This document shows, piece after piece, positions 15,767 to 23,177 of a stretch of 30,156 bases of DNA. The position numbers and the translations under genes are program-made. The notes below the pieces were generated by a model, which was given only the letters and a program-made list of their open reading frames with translations, searched no databases and was not told where the DNA came from. The stretch lies in the NCBI GenBank assembly GCA_018303575.1, contig JAGVXW010000018.1, forward strand, positions 1 through 30,156, given 5' to 3'. Within the stretch, counting starts at the first letter, position 1, and each line of letters opens with the position of its first letter. The stretch is from Candidatus Woesearchaeota archaeon (GTDB lineage Archaea > Nanobdellota > Nanobdellia > Woesearchaeales > WJIZ01).

Positions 15767-18524
15767 GCCCAAGAAAAAGGAGCCTAAGGATTACTCCCGC
15801 AAGCTCGCCTTTCTGCAAATCCAGCCGACCAACTTTACCATCCGCTCCTCAAAGGAGAAGGAAGCCATCATCGCAAGGTTCCAGCGCTTCTTGAACGCTC
15901 TCGATTTTCCCATCCAAATCTTCATCGGCACGAATAGTTTGAATCTCGACGCGTACATCAATGCCCTCCAGATGCGGGCAGAAACCGTGGCTCAAGACAC
16001 GAAAAATAAGCTCTATCTCAAGCATTTTGAGAGCTACAAGAAACATCTTTTGGGCACCATCCAAAAAAAATCAGTTCTTGACCGGAGCTTTTACATCATC
16101 ATCCCGGAAACGACGAGTCTGGACGTGCAAGTTTCTGTCGTGCTCCAGCAGCTCAGTTCTCTCAACCTCGCCGTTCGCAGGCTGGAGAACGATGAGATGA
16201 TGCAGACGCTTGCCGGATGCTTCCATGACCTTCTTCAAGATCGCACCAAAAATCCTGGGGAACAGGCCGGCCCAGACAACTCCTTGCACGCCCTGATCGC
16301 CCCACCTTCGCTTACCTTTCGGCCTGACCATCTGACTATCGGCGAAAAGCTCTGCAGGATTGTGGCAGCGCACGGCTACCCCCGCAACGTCGAGCCGGGC
16401 TTTCTTGACAAAATCATCACTCTCAACGGCATCTTTGACCTCTCCATCTTCATCGAGCCCGTGCCCATCGAAGATATGATGGTCATTCTCAATAAGGAAC
16501 TCCAGAAGCAAAGAGCAGACCTCTACGCATCGGAACTCAAAGCCATCATCAATCCGACGCTTGAAATCCAGTATAGCGACACAAGAGCAGTGCTTGAACT
16601 CCTCCAGAAAGGCCATGAAAAGCTCTTCAACGTGAGTTTCTACGTCAACTGCAAGGCAGACTCCAAGGAAGAACTCGATCTCATCACCAAGAAGGTGGAA
16701 GCCGAACTCAATGGAATGCTCATCATCCCGAAACTTGCGCTCTTCCAAATGAAGGAGGGACTCAAGTCCACTATCCCTTTGGCAGACGACAAGCTCCAGG
16801 TAAAGCGCAATGTCACGACCAGAGCCCTCTCAGCCTTCTTCCCCTTCACGTCCCAATTTCTCAGCCTGGATGAAACCGGAGTCTGGATGGGCTTAAACAA
16901 GAACGATGTGCCAGTCATCCGAGATATCCACAAGCTGCCAAACCCCAACGGCATGATTCTCGCAAGCTCCGGCGCGGGAAAAAGCTACTGGAGCAAGCTC
17001 TTTATCATCCGTCAGTTGCTCAATGGCACAAAAGTCATGCTGATTGACCCCCAATCGGAGTACGTCAAGCTCATTAATACCTTCAATGGTCAAGTCATCA
17101 ATTTCTCACGAACCTCAAGCACCGTTATCAACCCGCTCGATTTGATGGGCCACGAGTATGCGGAGAAGCGCCTCATGCTCCTTGATTTGTTCGGAGTCAT
17201 GCTTGGCACGCTCTCAGACATCCAGAAATCGGTTTTGGATCGCGCCATTACTGGAACCTATGAACGCAAAGGCATCACAGACAACGAAAAGACCTGGAAA
17301 AACAAGCCGCCCATTCTCGGGGATTTGCTTGCGGAGCTTGTGAGCATGTCAAAGTCAGCGACCATTATCGAGCGCGAAACATACAGAAGCCTCACCAACC
17401 GACTCAGCATGTTCGTCAATGGTGTCTACTCCTTCTTCAACCGGCACACGAAAATAGAATTTGACAACTCATTCGTCGGCTTTATCATCGGCGACATGCC
17501 GAGACAGGCGAAGCCCATCAACATGTTCCTTCTCCTTGATTATGTCTATCTCAAGATGAAAACGAGCATCGAGCGCAAGCTCCTTGTTGTTGATGAGGCG
17601 TGGAGCTTGCTCTCACGAGCCGAGGATTCAGAGTACCTCCTTGAAATCGTCAAGACCAGCAGAAAGTTCAACCTGGGGCTTTTGCTCATCACGCAGGACG
17701 TCACCGACCTTCTACAGAGCAGGGCGGCCAATGCAATCCTCCAGAATTCTTCCTACAAACTGCTCATGCGCCAGGAGCCGGCGGCAATGGAGAACGTCAC
17801 GAAAACGTTCAATCTTTCAGAGACAGAACAGGAGCTTCTTTTGACTGCTGAAGTTGGAGAAGGCCTTCTGCTCATGGGCAACCAGCACACTCAGCTCCGA
17901 AACGTCGCAAGCGCGGAAGAACATTTGCTCATCACAACCAACGCAGATGAGCTCCTGAAGCTGCCGCCAGAGAAAAAGGAGGAGCCATCAGAGTCAGAAA
18001 AACCTGAACCCGCAAGGGTTAAGCAAAAGAAAGAAATCAACATCACGCTTGATGAAAACAAAGGACTATTCAAGAAATCGAATCTGAGCGAAGATGAAAT
18101 CCAGTTCCTTTTGAAAAAAGGCTATGTCTTCAGCTGGCATGTTCCCTTGGGTGGCGGGAGGCAGGAGATTTACCTAATTAAACATTCCCAGCGTGAGGGT
18201 GAGCCGCATGTCTTCCTCGTAAAGTCCATCGAGGAGTACGTTCGCACCTTCACGCAAAACGTCAAGACCTTTGAAACCGAACGACCCGACATCGTTTTCA
18301 AAGCTAAAAGTAAAACAATCGGGCTTGAAATTGAAACGGGTAACAATCTTAGGGACCCATCATATCTTGAAAAGAAAATCAAGTCTCTCAACGCCAATTA
18401 TGATGACTGGTACTTTGTCCTGACCGATGCCACCATCGCTTACAAGTACGAAAAAATGGGGAAGACCTGTACGAGGAAAGATGTCTGCACCATCATACGC
18501 AACTGCTTCAAAAAGCCCGTTTAA
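15750..18524 (+). CDS. VirB4-type conjugation/DNA transfer ATPase with C-terminal PD-(D/E)XK-like domain
   Basis: The 924-residue protein is a VirB4/TraC family ATPase. An N-terminal VirB4 domain (about 20-370) is followed by a HerA/FtsK-type motor with Walker A SSGAGKS (406-412), Walker B LLVVDEAW (D615, E616) and a sensor ITQDVTDLL. After a Lys/Glu/Pro-rich linker (738-760) there is an extra domain of about 150 residues with ERPDIVF (D847) and GLEIETG (E860, E862), a D-x12-E-x-E layout typical of PD-(D/E)XK nuclease-like folds. The ATPase would energise pilus assembly or DNA transport. The nuclease assignment of the extension is inference. Confidence 0.9.
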   Translation: MSKENEPKKKEPKDYSRKLAFLQIQPTNFTIRSSKEKEAIIARFQRFLNALDFPIQIFIGTNSLNLDAYINALQMRAETVAQDTKNKLYLKHFESYKKHLLGTIQKKSVLDRSFYIIIPETTSLDVQVSVVLQQLSSLNLAVRRLENDEMMQTLAGCFHDLLQDRTKNPGEQAGPDNSLHALIAPPSLTFRPDHLTIGEKLCRIVAAHGYPRNVEPGFLDKIITLNGIFDLSIFIEPVPIEDMMVILNKELQKQRADLYASELKAIINPTLEIQYSDTRAVLELLQKGHEKLFNVSFYVNCKADSKEELDLITKKVEAELNGMLIIPKLALFQMKEGLKSTIPLADDKLQVKRNVTTRALSAFFPFTSQFLSLDETGVWMGLNKNDVPVIRDIHKLPNPNGMILASSGAGKSYWSKLFIIRQLLNGTKVMLIDPQSEYVKLINTFNGQVINFSRTSSTVINPLDLMGHEYAEKRLMLLDLFGVMLGTLSDIQKSVLDRAITGTYERKGITDNEKTWKNKPPILGDLLAELVSMSKSATIIERETYRSLTNRLSMFVNGVYSFFNRHTKIEFDNSFVGFIIGDMPRQAKPINMFLLLDYVYLKMKTSIERKLLVVDEAWSLLSRAEDSEYLLEIVKTSRKFNLGLLLITQDVTDLLQSRAANAILQNSSYKLLMRQEPAAMENVTKTFNLSETEQELLLTAEVGEGLLLMGNQHTQLRNVASAEEHLLITTNADELLKLPPEKKEEPSESEKPEPARVKQKKEINITLDENKGLFKKSNLSEDEIQFLLKKGYVFSWHVPLGGGRQEIYLIKHSQREGEPHVFLVKSIEEYVRTFTQNVKTFETERPDIVFKAKSKTIGLEIETGNNLRDPSYLEKKIKSLNANYDDWYFVLTDATIAYKYEKMGKTCTRKDVCTIIRNCFKKPV

Positions 18525-18591
18525 GCCTAATCTTTTGGCTTGGGGGCTAAATCAGCCTTCTTTTATAAATAAAAGGCGTTTTAAGCCTAAT
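18520..18591 (+). terminator. Candidate terminator with direct repeats after the VirB4 gene
   Basis: The 12-base word tttaagcctaat occurs at 18520-18531 and 18580-18591, exactly 60 bp apart. Between them an imperfect inverted repeat gccttcttttat / ataaaaggc (18555-18577) forms a hairpin with one bulge. It may end the transfer operon transcript; the TATA-like ttttataaa in the loop could instead be a promoter element. Confidence 0.4.
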
Positions 18592-18654
18592 AAAAATCCG
18601 GTTAGTTACCATGTTCTCGACGAGACCCAAAAGGGTTTCACTCCTTTTTCAAAA

Positions 18655-18665
18655 GATTTATTTAC
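18655..18665 (+). promoter_or_regulatory. TATA box of the TM2-like gene
   Basis: gatttatttac lies about 27 bases before the ATG at 18687, which predicts a leaderless mRNA. The spacer is C/T-rich, and no Shine-Dalgarno site is seen. Confidence 0.4.
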
Positions 18666-18686
18666 TTCCTCATCTTCCCCCCCTTC

Positions 18687-18902
18687 ATGCCCAAGAATAA
18701 ATCCACTGCGCTCTTCCTTGCCGCCTTCCTTGGCCCTCTTGCCTATTTCTACATCGGAAAATGGGTTAAGGCTTTGCTCCTCTGGCCCATCCTCTTCATC
18801 CCCGTTATCAACATCGTTTTGTACTTCTATTTGCTCTTCACCATCAAAGACAAAGTCGAAGCCTACAATCAGAAGAAATTTGGGAGCCGATATTCTATTT
18901 AG
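18687..18902 (+). CDS. TM2-like small membrane protein
   Basis: The 71-residue protein has a basic N-terminus (MPKNKS) and two hydrophobic segments: ALFLAAFLGPLAYFYIGKW and ALLLWPILFIPVINIVLYFY. The G-x-Y-IGKW turn between them resembles the TM2 domain, in which a first helix ends in a glycine/aromatic loop. Function is unknown for most TM2-type proteins. It lies between the VirB4 gene and the primase gene and probably belongs to the mobile element. Confidence 0.65.
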   Translation: MPKNKSTALFLAAFLGPLAYFYIGKWVKALLLWPILFIPVINIVLYFYLLFTIKDKVEAYNQKKFGSRYSI

Positions 18903-18908
18903 TTTTGG

Positions 18909-18938
18909 AGTGGCGCCCCATCTGGCGGGTGCGCCACT
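18909..18938 (+). promoter_or_regulatory. Strong hairpin touching the primase start codon
   Basis: agtggcgc (18909-18916) and gcgccact (18931-18938) are perfect complements, and three inner G-C pairs extend the stem with a one-base bulge. The 3' arm ends exactly one base before the ATG at 18939. Such a structure would hide or define the start codon, or act as terminator of the TM2-like gene. Confidence 0.6.
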
Positions 18939-20093
18939 ATGAACCAAACTGACTTACTTCGAAACATGGAATTGGACTTTGGCATCTCCAGAAAAATCTT
19001 TCTTGATGTCGCGACCGGATGGTATGATTTCAGCAAGCGAGGCTCCAACCTCGTTTCAGCGAAAGACATTTCCATCCCGCACATTCAGGGCCGCTACCGG
19101 CTCAACGCTTGCGACAATGCGAAAAGAGTTCAGGAATTCTTCTTTGATTTGGAATGGAGCTCCTTCACGCCGCATGGGGAGAAGGTTGACTTGGTCACAA
19201 GGGAGCTCGTTGATTACTACTTCCCACAGCTCAGGGAAGCCGCTTTCCAAGTTTTGGACATCGTCCTTCCCTTCATTCAGAAGCAGTATGTCTACATCCG
19301 CGCTTCCGGCACCGGCCTACACATCATTTTCTTCCTTGAAGGCCTCCAGGAAGGAGACTGGGAGGCAATCACGCAGTTCATCATCGTAAAGTCCTGCCTC
19401 CCCAATACCAAGCACGCTTCCTCCTTGGTGTTCGGTCTTGACGCCGACACTATCATCTCCTCGGACAGGAAGATTTCCGAATTCGGCTCCTGGAACAAGT
19501 GGAAAAAAGACTTCAAGCATGAAGTTGATTACCTGAACTTCGCAACCTTTCTTACGCCGGACGAGCTTTTCCTTGCCGAGCACTATCCCTTTTGTCCCAA
19601 GTTTGAGGCCGTGCGCTATCCTGAGCGGTACCGGAGCTTCCCTGCCCCAGAACGCCTCCTAACCGAAGCCAAACGCCTTCCGCCCGCAGATTCCCCCATA
19701 CAAAGAAAGCAGTCCACTTCGCTCCCAACCGCCCAGAAACGGATTGTAGTGCCTTTTGAGGGGGATATTCCGCTTGACGACCCCGCTTCCAAGGTGAGGA
19801 GATGCTCCGCCTACTGGAACATCCTGCGTTCCCGGGACACCGAGTGGTACGAGCGCCCCTTTCTTGTGAAACATCTGATTTATGTGCTTAAACTCACCGA
19901 GCAGGAGATTCTCAAGCTTATCGATACCTATCGCTGTTGGGATGACTACGACCCCAAAATCACGCGCTTTTATGTCCGCAAGCATTTCAGGGAAGGATCC
20001 TCCTATTCCAAGGTTAAGAAAGCCCCAAGAATTGAGACTTTGGTGAAATATGGGTTGTGCGAGAAGGGGCATGTGTGCGAATTTCATAAGTGA
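18939..20093 (+). CDS. Fused archaeo-eukaryotic primase (PriS-like with PriL-like C-terminus)
   Basis: The 384-residue protein has the three AEP motifs: FFFDLEW (D70, E72), RASGTGLHIIFFL (123-133) and GLDADTIISSDRKIS followed by EFGSWNKW (about 167-188). The C-terminal region (286-384) resembles the PriL Fe-S domain, with four spaced cysteines (C289, C333, C374, C380), including GLCEKGHVC. A single-chain PriS-PriL primase is known in Nanoarchaeum and other DPANN. Next to a transfer operon it is probably the replication primase of a plasmid or integrated element. A hairpin abuts its start codon. The Fe-S assignment is inference. Confidence 0.82.
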   Translation: MNQTDLLRNMELDFGISRKIFLDVATGWYDFSKRGSNLVSAKDISIPHIQGRYRLNACDNAKRVQEFFFDLEWSSFTPHGEKVDLVTRELVDYYFPQLREAAFQVLDIVLPFIQKQYVYIRASGTGLHIIFFLEGLQEGDWEAITQFIIVKSCLPNTKHASSLVFGLDADTIISSDRKISEFGSWNKWKKDFKHEVDYLNFATFLTPDELFLAEHYPFCPKFEAVRYPERYRSFPAPERLLTEAKRLPPADSPIQRKQSTSLPTAQKRIVVPFEGDIPLDDPASKVRRCSAYWNILRSRDTEWYERPFLVKHLIYVLKLTEQEILKLIDTYRCWDDYDPKITRFYVRKHFREGSSYSKVKKAPRIETLVKYGLCEKGHVCEFHK

Positions 20094-20112
20094 ATTAAAA
20101 AGGAATATATAG

Positions 20113-21009
20113 ATGAATGTAACCCTTTTTGGCGTGAGAAATATTTTTGATTGGAAACATTATTCGAAAGAGAATAGGATTTGGAAGATCAATAATTGCT
20201 TCTTAGCCCTGCTTGTATTAATTCACTTTATCATTTTAAGTATCTACAACAAGAATCAGGTGTATTGGATACTTGGAGCTATTTTCTGCACCTTTTTAAT
20301 GCTGAGTATGGTAATCTCAAAAGGAAAGAGTATCTGGGAGTTGATTACTATCTTGCTCGGTATTCCCGTTCTAATCACTCAATATTTAGAATATGATTGG
20401 AATGAACCACTAGTCAGAATCTTGTCCCCCTTAATAATAGTCTCGTTTACGGCAGCCTACCTTTACTATGCAGATTCTTTGTTTAGAGCTGCATGGGATA
20501 GGAATATGTTTAATTTTAGAACTGAATGGATGGCCATTAAACAGGATTCCTTAAGACGTGTTCTCATATTTGTTGCTATCGGAAGCGGGATGGCCGCTTT
20601 GTTCCATTTTTTCAACGCCTTTGCTATCTTAACAATTAATAAGAAATTTTCTGTGGATTGGTTTCATCAATTGGTGATCGGAATATTGCTTCTTTTTGTA
20701 TATTTTAGTTACTTGTCGACTGAGAAATCTATTAATAACTCTAGAAAGGGCAAACTTGAAAAATTTGATAGATTTATTTTTGAAACAGCAAAAACCGTGT
20801 TTCATATTAGTATAATCTATTTTTTCTTTGATACTCTGCTTGAGGTTTATCGCATCGTGCAAAACGGGTATGTCTCGGTCTCGAACATATCTTGGTTTAT
20901 TATTAACTTTCTCATCCTGTACATCGCATTCAAAGCCGTTTCCCATGATGAGCGATCTATGTTACACAATCCTAAGTCTCCTATTGTAAGAGAAAAACTA
21001 AAGAAATAA
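20113..21009 (+). CDS. AT-rich polytopic membrane protein of unknown function
   Basis: The 298-residue protein has about eight membrane helices, starting with NNCFLALLVLIHFIILSIY and ending with WFIINFLILYIAFKAVS. Loops are short and contain many Lys, Asn and Ser residues. I recognise no family. A good aaaagga site lies 9-10 bases before the ATG. Its base composition is clearly more AT-rich than the upstream primase and transfer genes, which suggests a separate origin as cargo of the element. Confidence 0.75.
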   Translation: MNVTLFGVRNIFDWKHYSKENRIWKINNCFLALLVLIHFIILSIYNKNQVYWILGAIFCTFLMLSMVISKGKSIWELITILLGIPVLITQYLEYDWNEPLVRILSPLIIVSFTAAYLYYADSLFRAAWDRNMFNFRTEWMAIKQDSLRRVLIFVAIGSGMAALFHFFNAFAILTINKKFSVDWFHQLVIGILLLFVYFSYLSTEKSINNSRKGKLEKFDRFIFETAKTVFHISIIYFFFDTLLEVYRIVQNGYVSVSNISWFIINFLILYIAFKAVSHDERSMLHNPKSPIVREKLKK

Positions 21010-21202
21010 TTTCTGCCTGATTTTAATGGGATTTCTTCACGCCTAAAGCCATAAAAGAAGATTCACTTTGCTCATCTTCCATTTTAAGGCTTTCCCCTTT
21101 CAGGGTCGGCTAAAATCCATCTGATAAGACGACAGCATGCAGGATTCTTTTTTGTTTTTTGAACTTCTTTTACGAATTCAAAAAATCAAAAAAGGTGAAA
21201 AC

Positions 21203-21448
21203 ATGGAAAACAGTTGGAAAGTAGGGCAGATAGTAGCGTGCATCCGCCAATACCCGTTTGAGTCGGAAGTTGACGAACTGCTCGAAGACACCGATTCGGT
21301 GCTTGCCCCGTATCGTGTAGACGAAGCAGACCTCAGCAAGGAGGAATGGCTCCTCCTAGTCGATGAGCTGCTCCCCCTCGCGGAATCCTTCGAGATAGGT
21401 GAAGCGATGAGGCTCGCGCTCCAGGACGAAGGGCTGGCTTGGGCGTAA
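21203..21448 (+). CDS. Acidic small protein (81 residues)
   Basis: ATG 21203 is preceded by aaaggtg at suitable spacing. The protein is strongly acidic with about three helices (VDELLEDTDSVL, LSKEEWLLLVDELLPLAESF and EAMRLALQDEG). It has no cysteine, membrane segment or known family. It is GC-richer than its flanks. It belongs to a run of small cargo genes and is followed by two overlapping hairpins. Confidence 0.7.
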   Translation: MENSWKVGQIVACIRQYPFESEVDELLEDTDSVLAPYRVDEADLSKEEWLLLVDELLPLAESFEIGEAMRLALQDEGLAWA

Positions 21449-21453
21449 TTGCC

Positions 21454-21498
21454 GACTTCTTTTCATTTCATGTAAAGAAGTCTCGCAAAGACGAGACT
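21454..21498 (+). promoter_or_regulatory. Two mutually exclusive hairpins
   Basis: gacttctt (21454-21461) pairs with aagaagtc (21475-21482), and agtctcg (21479-21485) pairs with cgagact (21492-21498). The two stems share bases 21479-21482 and cannot both be fully formed. This is the layout of an attenuator or RNA switch, placed directly before the next small gene. Confidence 0.45.
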
Positions 21499-21514
21499 CA
21501 ACAAGGTAACTAAA

Positions 21515-21739
21515 ATGACAGGAGAGCCAGAGAAGAAGTTTGCCGCAGGAATGATTCGAGCCACCGTCTGGAAGAACACCGCAAAGAACGGCAACGAGTT
21601 CAAGTCCGTCAGCGTGACCAAGAGCTATCAGAAAGATGGCGAATGGAAGAACAGGTGCTGCAAGAGGCGAAAGCTTACCTTGTGGGCGGGGTTGAGGAAG
21701 AACAGGTTGTTTGAATTTTTTTATTTATTCTCCGAATGA
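21515..21739 (+). pseudogene. Frameshifted small protein gene
   Basis: The first about 46 residues (KKFAAGMIRATVWKN, then GNEFKSVSVTKSYQKDGEWK) match a small archaeal/plasmid protein type that I recognise by pattern but cannot name. After DGEWKN the frame becomes an implausible Cys/Arg-rich sequence. In another frame from 21655 the expected end appears: VLQEAKAYLVGGVEEEQVV, stopping at 21714. This fits an internal deletion that removed the middle of the C-terminal part and shifted the frame. The open frame itself runs on to 21739. Confidence 0.6.
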
Positions 21740-21753
21740 AGTGTTATATCGCT

Positions 21754-22386
21754 TTAATTTGAAAAATCTTTAATTGTTTCTAAAGGGGTCGGAAAGTATC
21801 TTAATTCTTGAATGCACTCAACAGAGCTTACAGATAGCTCGTCATAAACACAAAATTCTACTAAATAATTATGCAATTGAACTGCACAATTTTCACAATA
21901 TGCATAGATGTTAAACGTATGCAATCCAAGAGGAATATCTTTCTTACTACATGGATATAGAGTTTCACATCTAAAGTTTACGCTAAGATTGTAATCTGTA
22001 AATGCATTTGTTCCTCTAAGCGGGCCAATAAGCGCAGTTGGATAAATGACATTCTTGCCCCATAATGAGACAATTATTTCGCTAATTTGAAGCCTACCCT
22101 TGTTAATAAGCCTAACCGGAATTGAGTAAACAAATGGGATTTGATTATTTGTGACCCCCTCTGATCGATTTATTGCTTCAAACTGACTTTGATGAACCAT
22201 AATTTTTGGCGAATACTCAACAACTAGGTCAGGGTAATCAGGGAATGCGAGATTAACGCCATGAAGCGTGAAAAAGTAGGAGATAATTGCACCGAGAACG
22301 AGGAATATAAGCGGAACCCCATAATTAACCCATAGAGTATTACTCGATTTTGGTCGAATTCTTTTTCGTTTTTTTGGTATAACCAT
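21754..22386 (-). CDS. Membrane-anchored extracytoplasmic hypothetical protein
   Basis: The 210-residue protein has a basic N-terminus (PKKRKRIRPKSS), one membrane helix (about 24-46), and a beta-rich outer domain with four cysteines including YCENCAVQLHNY. No family is recognised. The gene is AT-rich and is convergent with the frameshifted small gene. The signal-anchor layout places the main domain outside the cell. Confidence 0.7.
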   Translation of the reverse strand: MVIPKKRKRIRPKSSNTLWVNYGVPLIFLVLGAIISYFFTLHGVNLAFPDYPDLVVEYSPKIMVHQSQFEAINRSEGVTNNQIPFVYSIPVRLINKGRLQISEIIVSLWGKNVIYPTALIGPLRGTNAFTDYNLSVNFRCETLYPCSKKDIPLGLHTFNIYAYCENCAVQLHNYLVEFCVYDELSVSSVECIQELRYFPTPLETIKDFSN

Positions 22387-22488
22387 TTTAAGTTGATTAA
22401 CCCCGCTAGTTATTTCTTATATTGGTATTTAAGCATTGCTTTCTCGAAAATTTCCCAATTCTTGAGGAAATTTCCTCGGAGTGAAAAC

Positions 22489-22638
22489 ATGAACAAATTA
22501 AGCACATACCAGCAGCAGTTCGGCGATCTGAACCGACAGCTCAACCGGATGCGAGCGCAGATGAACCGAGACGTAAGAGCGCAATGCAATTCCCTTCTTG
22601 AACAGAAGCGCGCACTTGAAGGTGGCGAACATGAATAG
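22489..22638 (+). CDS. 49-residue Gln/Arg-rich helical protein
   Basis: ATG 22489 has a cggag site at 22477-22481. The peptide (YQQQFGDLNRQLNRMRAQMN) is a single amphipathic helix or coiled coil. Its stop overlaps the next ATG, which shows coupling. Function is unknown. Confidence 0.6.
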   Translation: MNKLSTYQQQFGDLNRQLNRMRAQMNRDVRAQCNSLLEQKRALEGGEHE

Positions 22639-22990
22639 CGAGATGCTGGAGTTCTTCGGCGAGCCGATATCCGTCTATACCGAAGAAGAGGCGCTTGAGG
22701 ACGGCGTTCTCATGCAGAACCCTTCCAAAGAGTTCACCGAGTGCAACCTCATTACATCGAACCTGTGGGGCGCTCTGGAAGGGCTAAGCAAGGCAACCGC
22801 TTTGACCAAACCCATTGACCTTCTGAACATCGTTATGCAAAAAGCCCGAGAAATTTATCGCAGGGGCGCATTCAAAGGCGACCACGATAGCAACTTCTTC
22901 ACCCTGCCAGCAATTGGAGACATGGAGTCGGTGTGGTTTGTAAGGAACGGCAATAACCTCCTTACAGCGATGCTCCCTTCGGACTATTGA
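22631..22990 (+). CDS. Hypothetical protein (119 residues)
   Basis: ATG 22631 overlaps the upstream stop and follows ggtggcg. The protein is soluble and mixed alpha/beta: EMLEFFGEPISVYTEEEAL at the start, a helix LLNIVMQKAREIYRRGAF in the middle, and a strand-rich end (MESVWFVRNGNNLLTAMLPSD). It looks like the small plasmid- and phage-type proteins with a GEPI-S-Y-EEA opening, but I cannot assign a function. It is the middle gene of a three-gene small operon. Confidence 0.7.
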   Translation: MNSEMLEFFGEPISVYTEEEALEDGVLMQNPSKEFTECNLITSNLWGALEGLSKATALTKPIDLLNIVMQKAREIYRRGAFKGDHDSNFFTLPAIGDMESVWFVRNGNNLLTAMLPSDY

Positions 22991-22992
22991 CC

Positions 22993-23160
22993 ATGAACGC
23001 GCTCCCAACCTTCAAGGGCTACACGATAGACGAGCGCCTCGGAGAATTCCGCAGGGCGGACGTCGAGAAGCAGGAACTTGAATTTATTCCCTTTGAGAGT
23101 GATAAGGGGATGGGGTTGCTGAGGGATTGGATTTGGCATATGGCGGGTCGCAGTAAATAG
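22993..23160 (+). CDS. 55-residue small protein with a plasmid-type TF-GYTIDERLGEFR motif
   Basis: ATG 22993 lies two bases after the previous stop. The sequence begins NALPTFKGYTIDERLGEFRR and continues with ELEFIPFESDKGMGLL. Small proteins with a TFKG-T-DERL-EFR core ending in an FI-F-S-G-LL strand are common in archaeal and phage accessory regions. Their function is unknown to me. It closes a coupled three-gene set. Confidence 0.7.
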   Translation: MNALPTFKGYTIDERLGEFRRADVEKQELEFIPFESDKGMGLLRDWIWHMAGRSK

Positions 23161-23177
23161 GGAATCTGACACTCAAA

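Noticed and set aside
16071..16748. 225-codon minus-strand frame within the VirB4 gene
   Set aside because: The VirB4 frame has strong family motifs throughout; the antisense frame has none.
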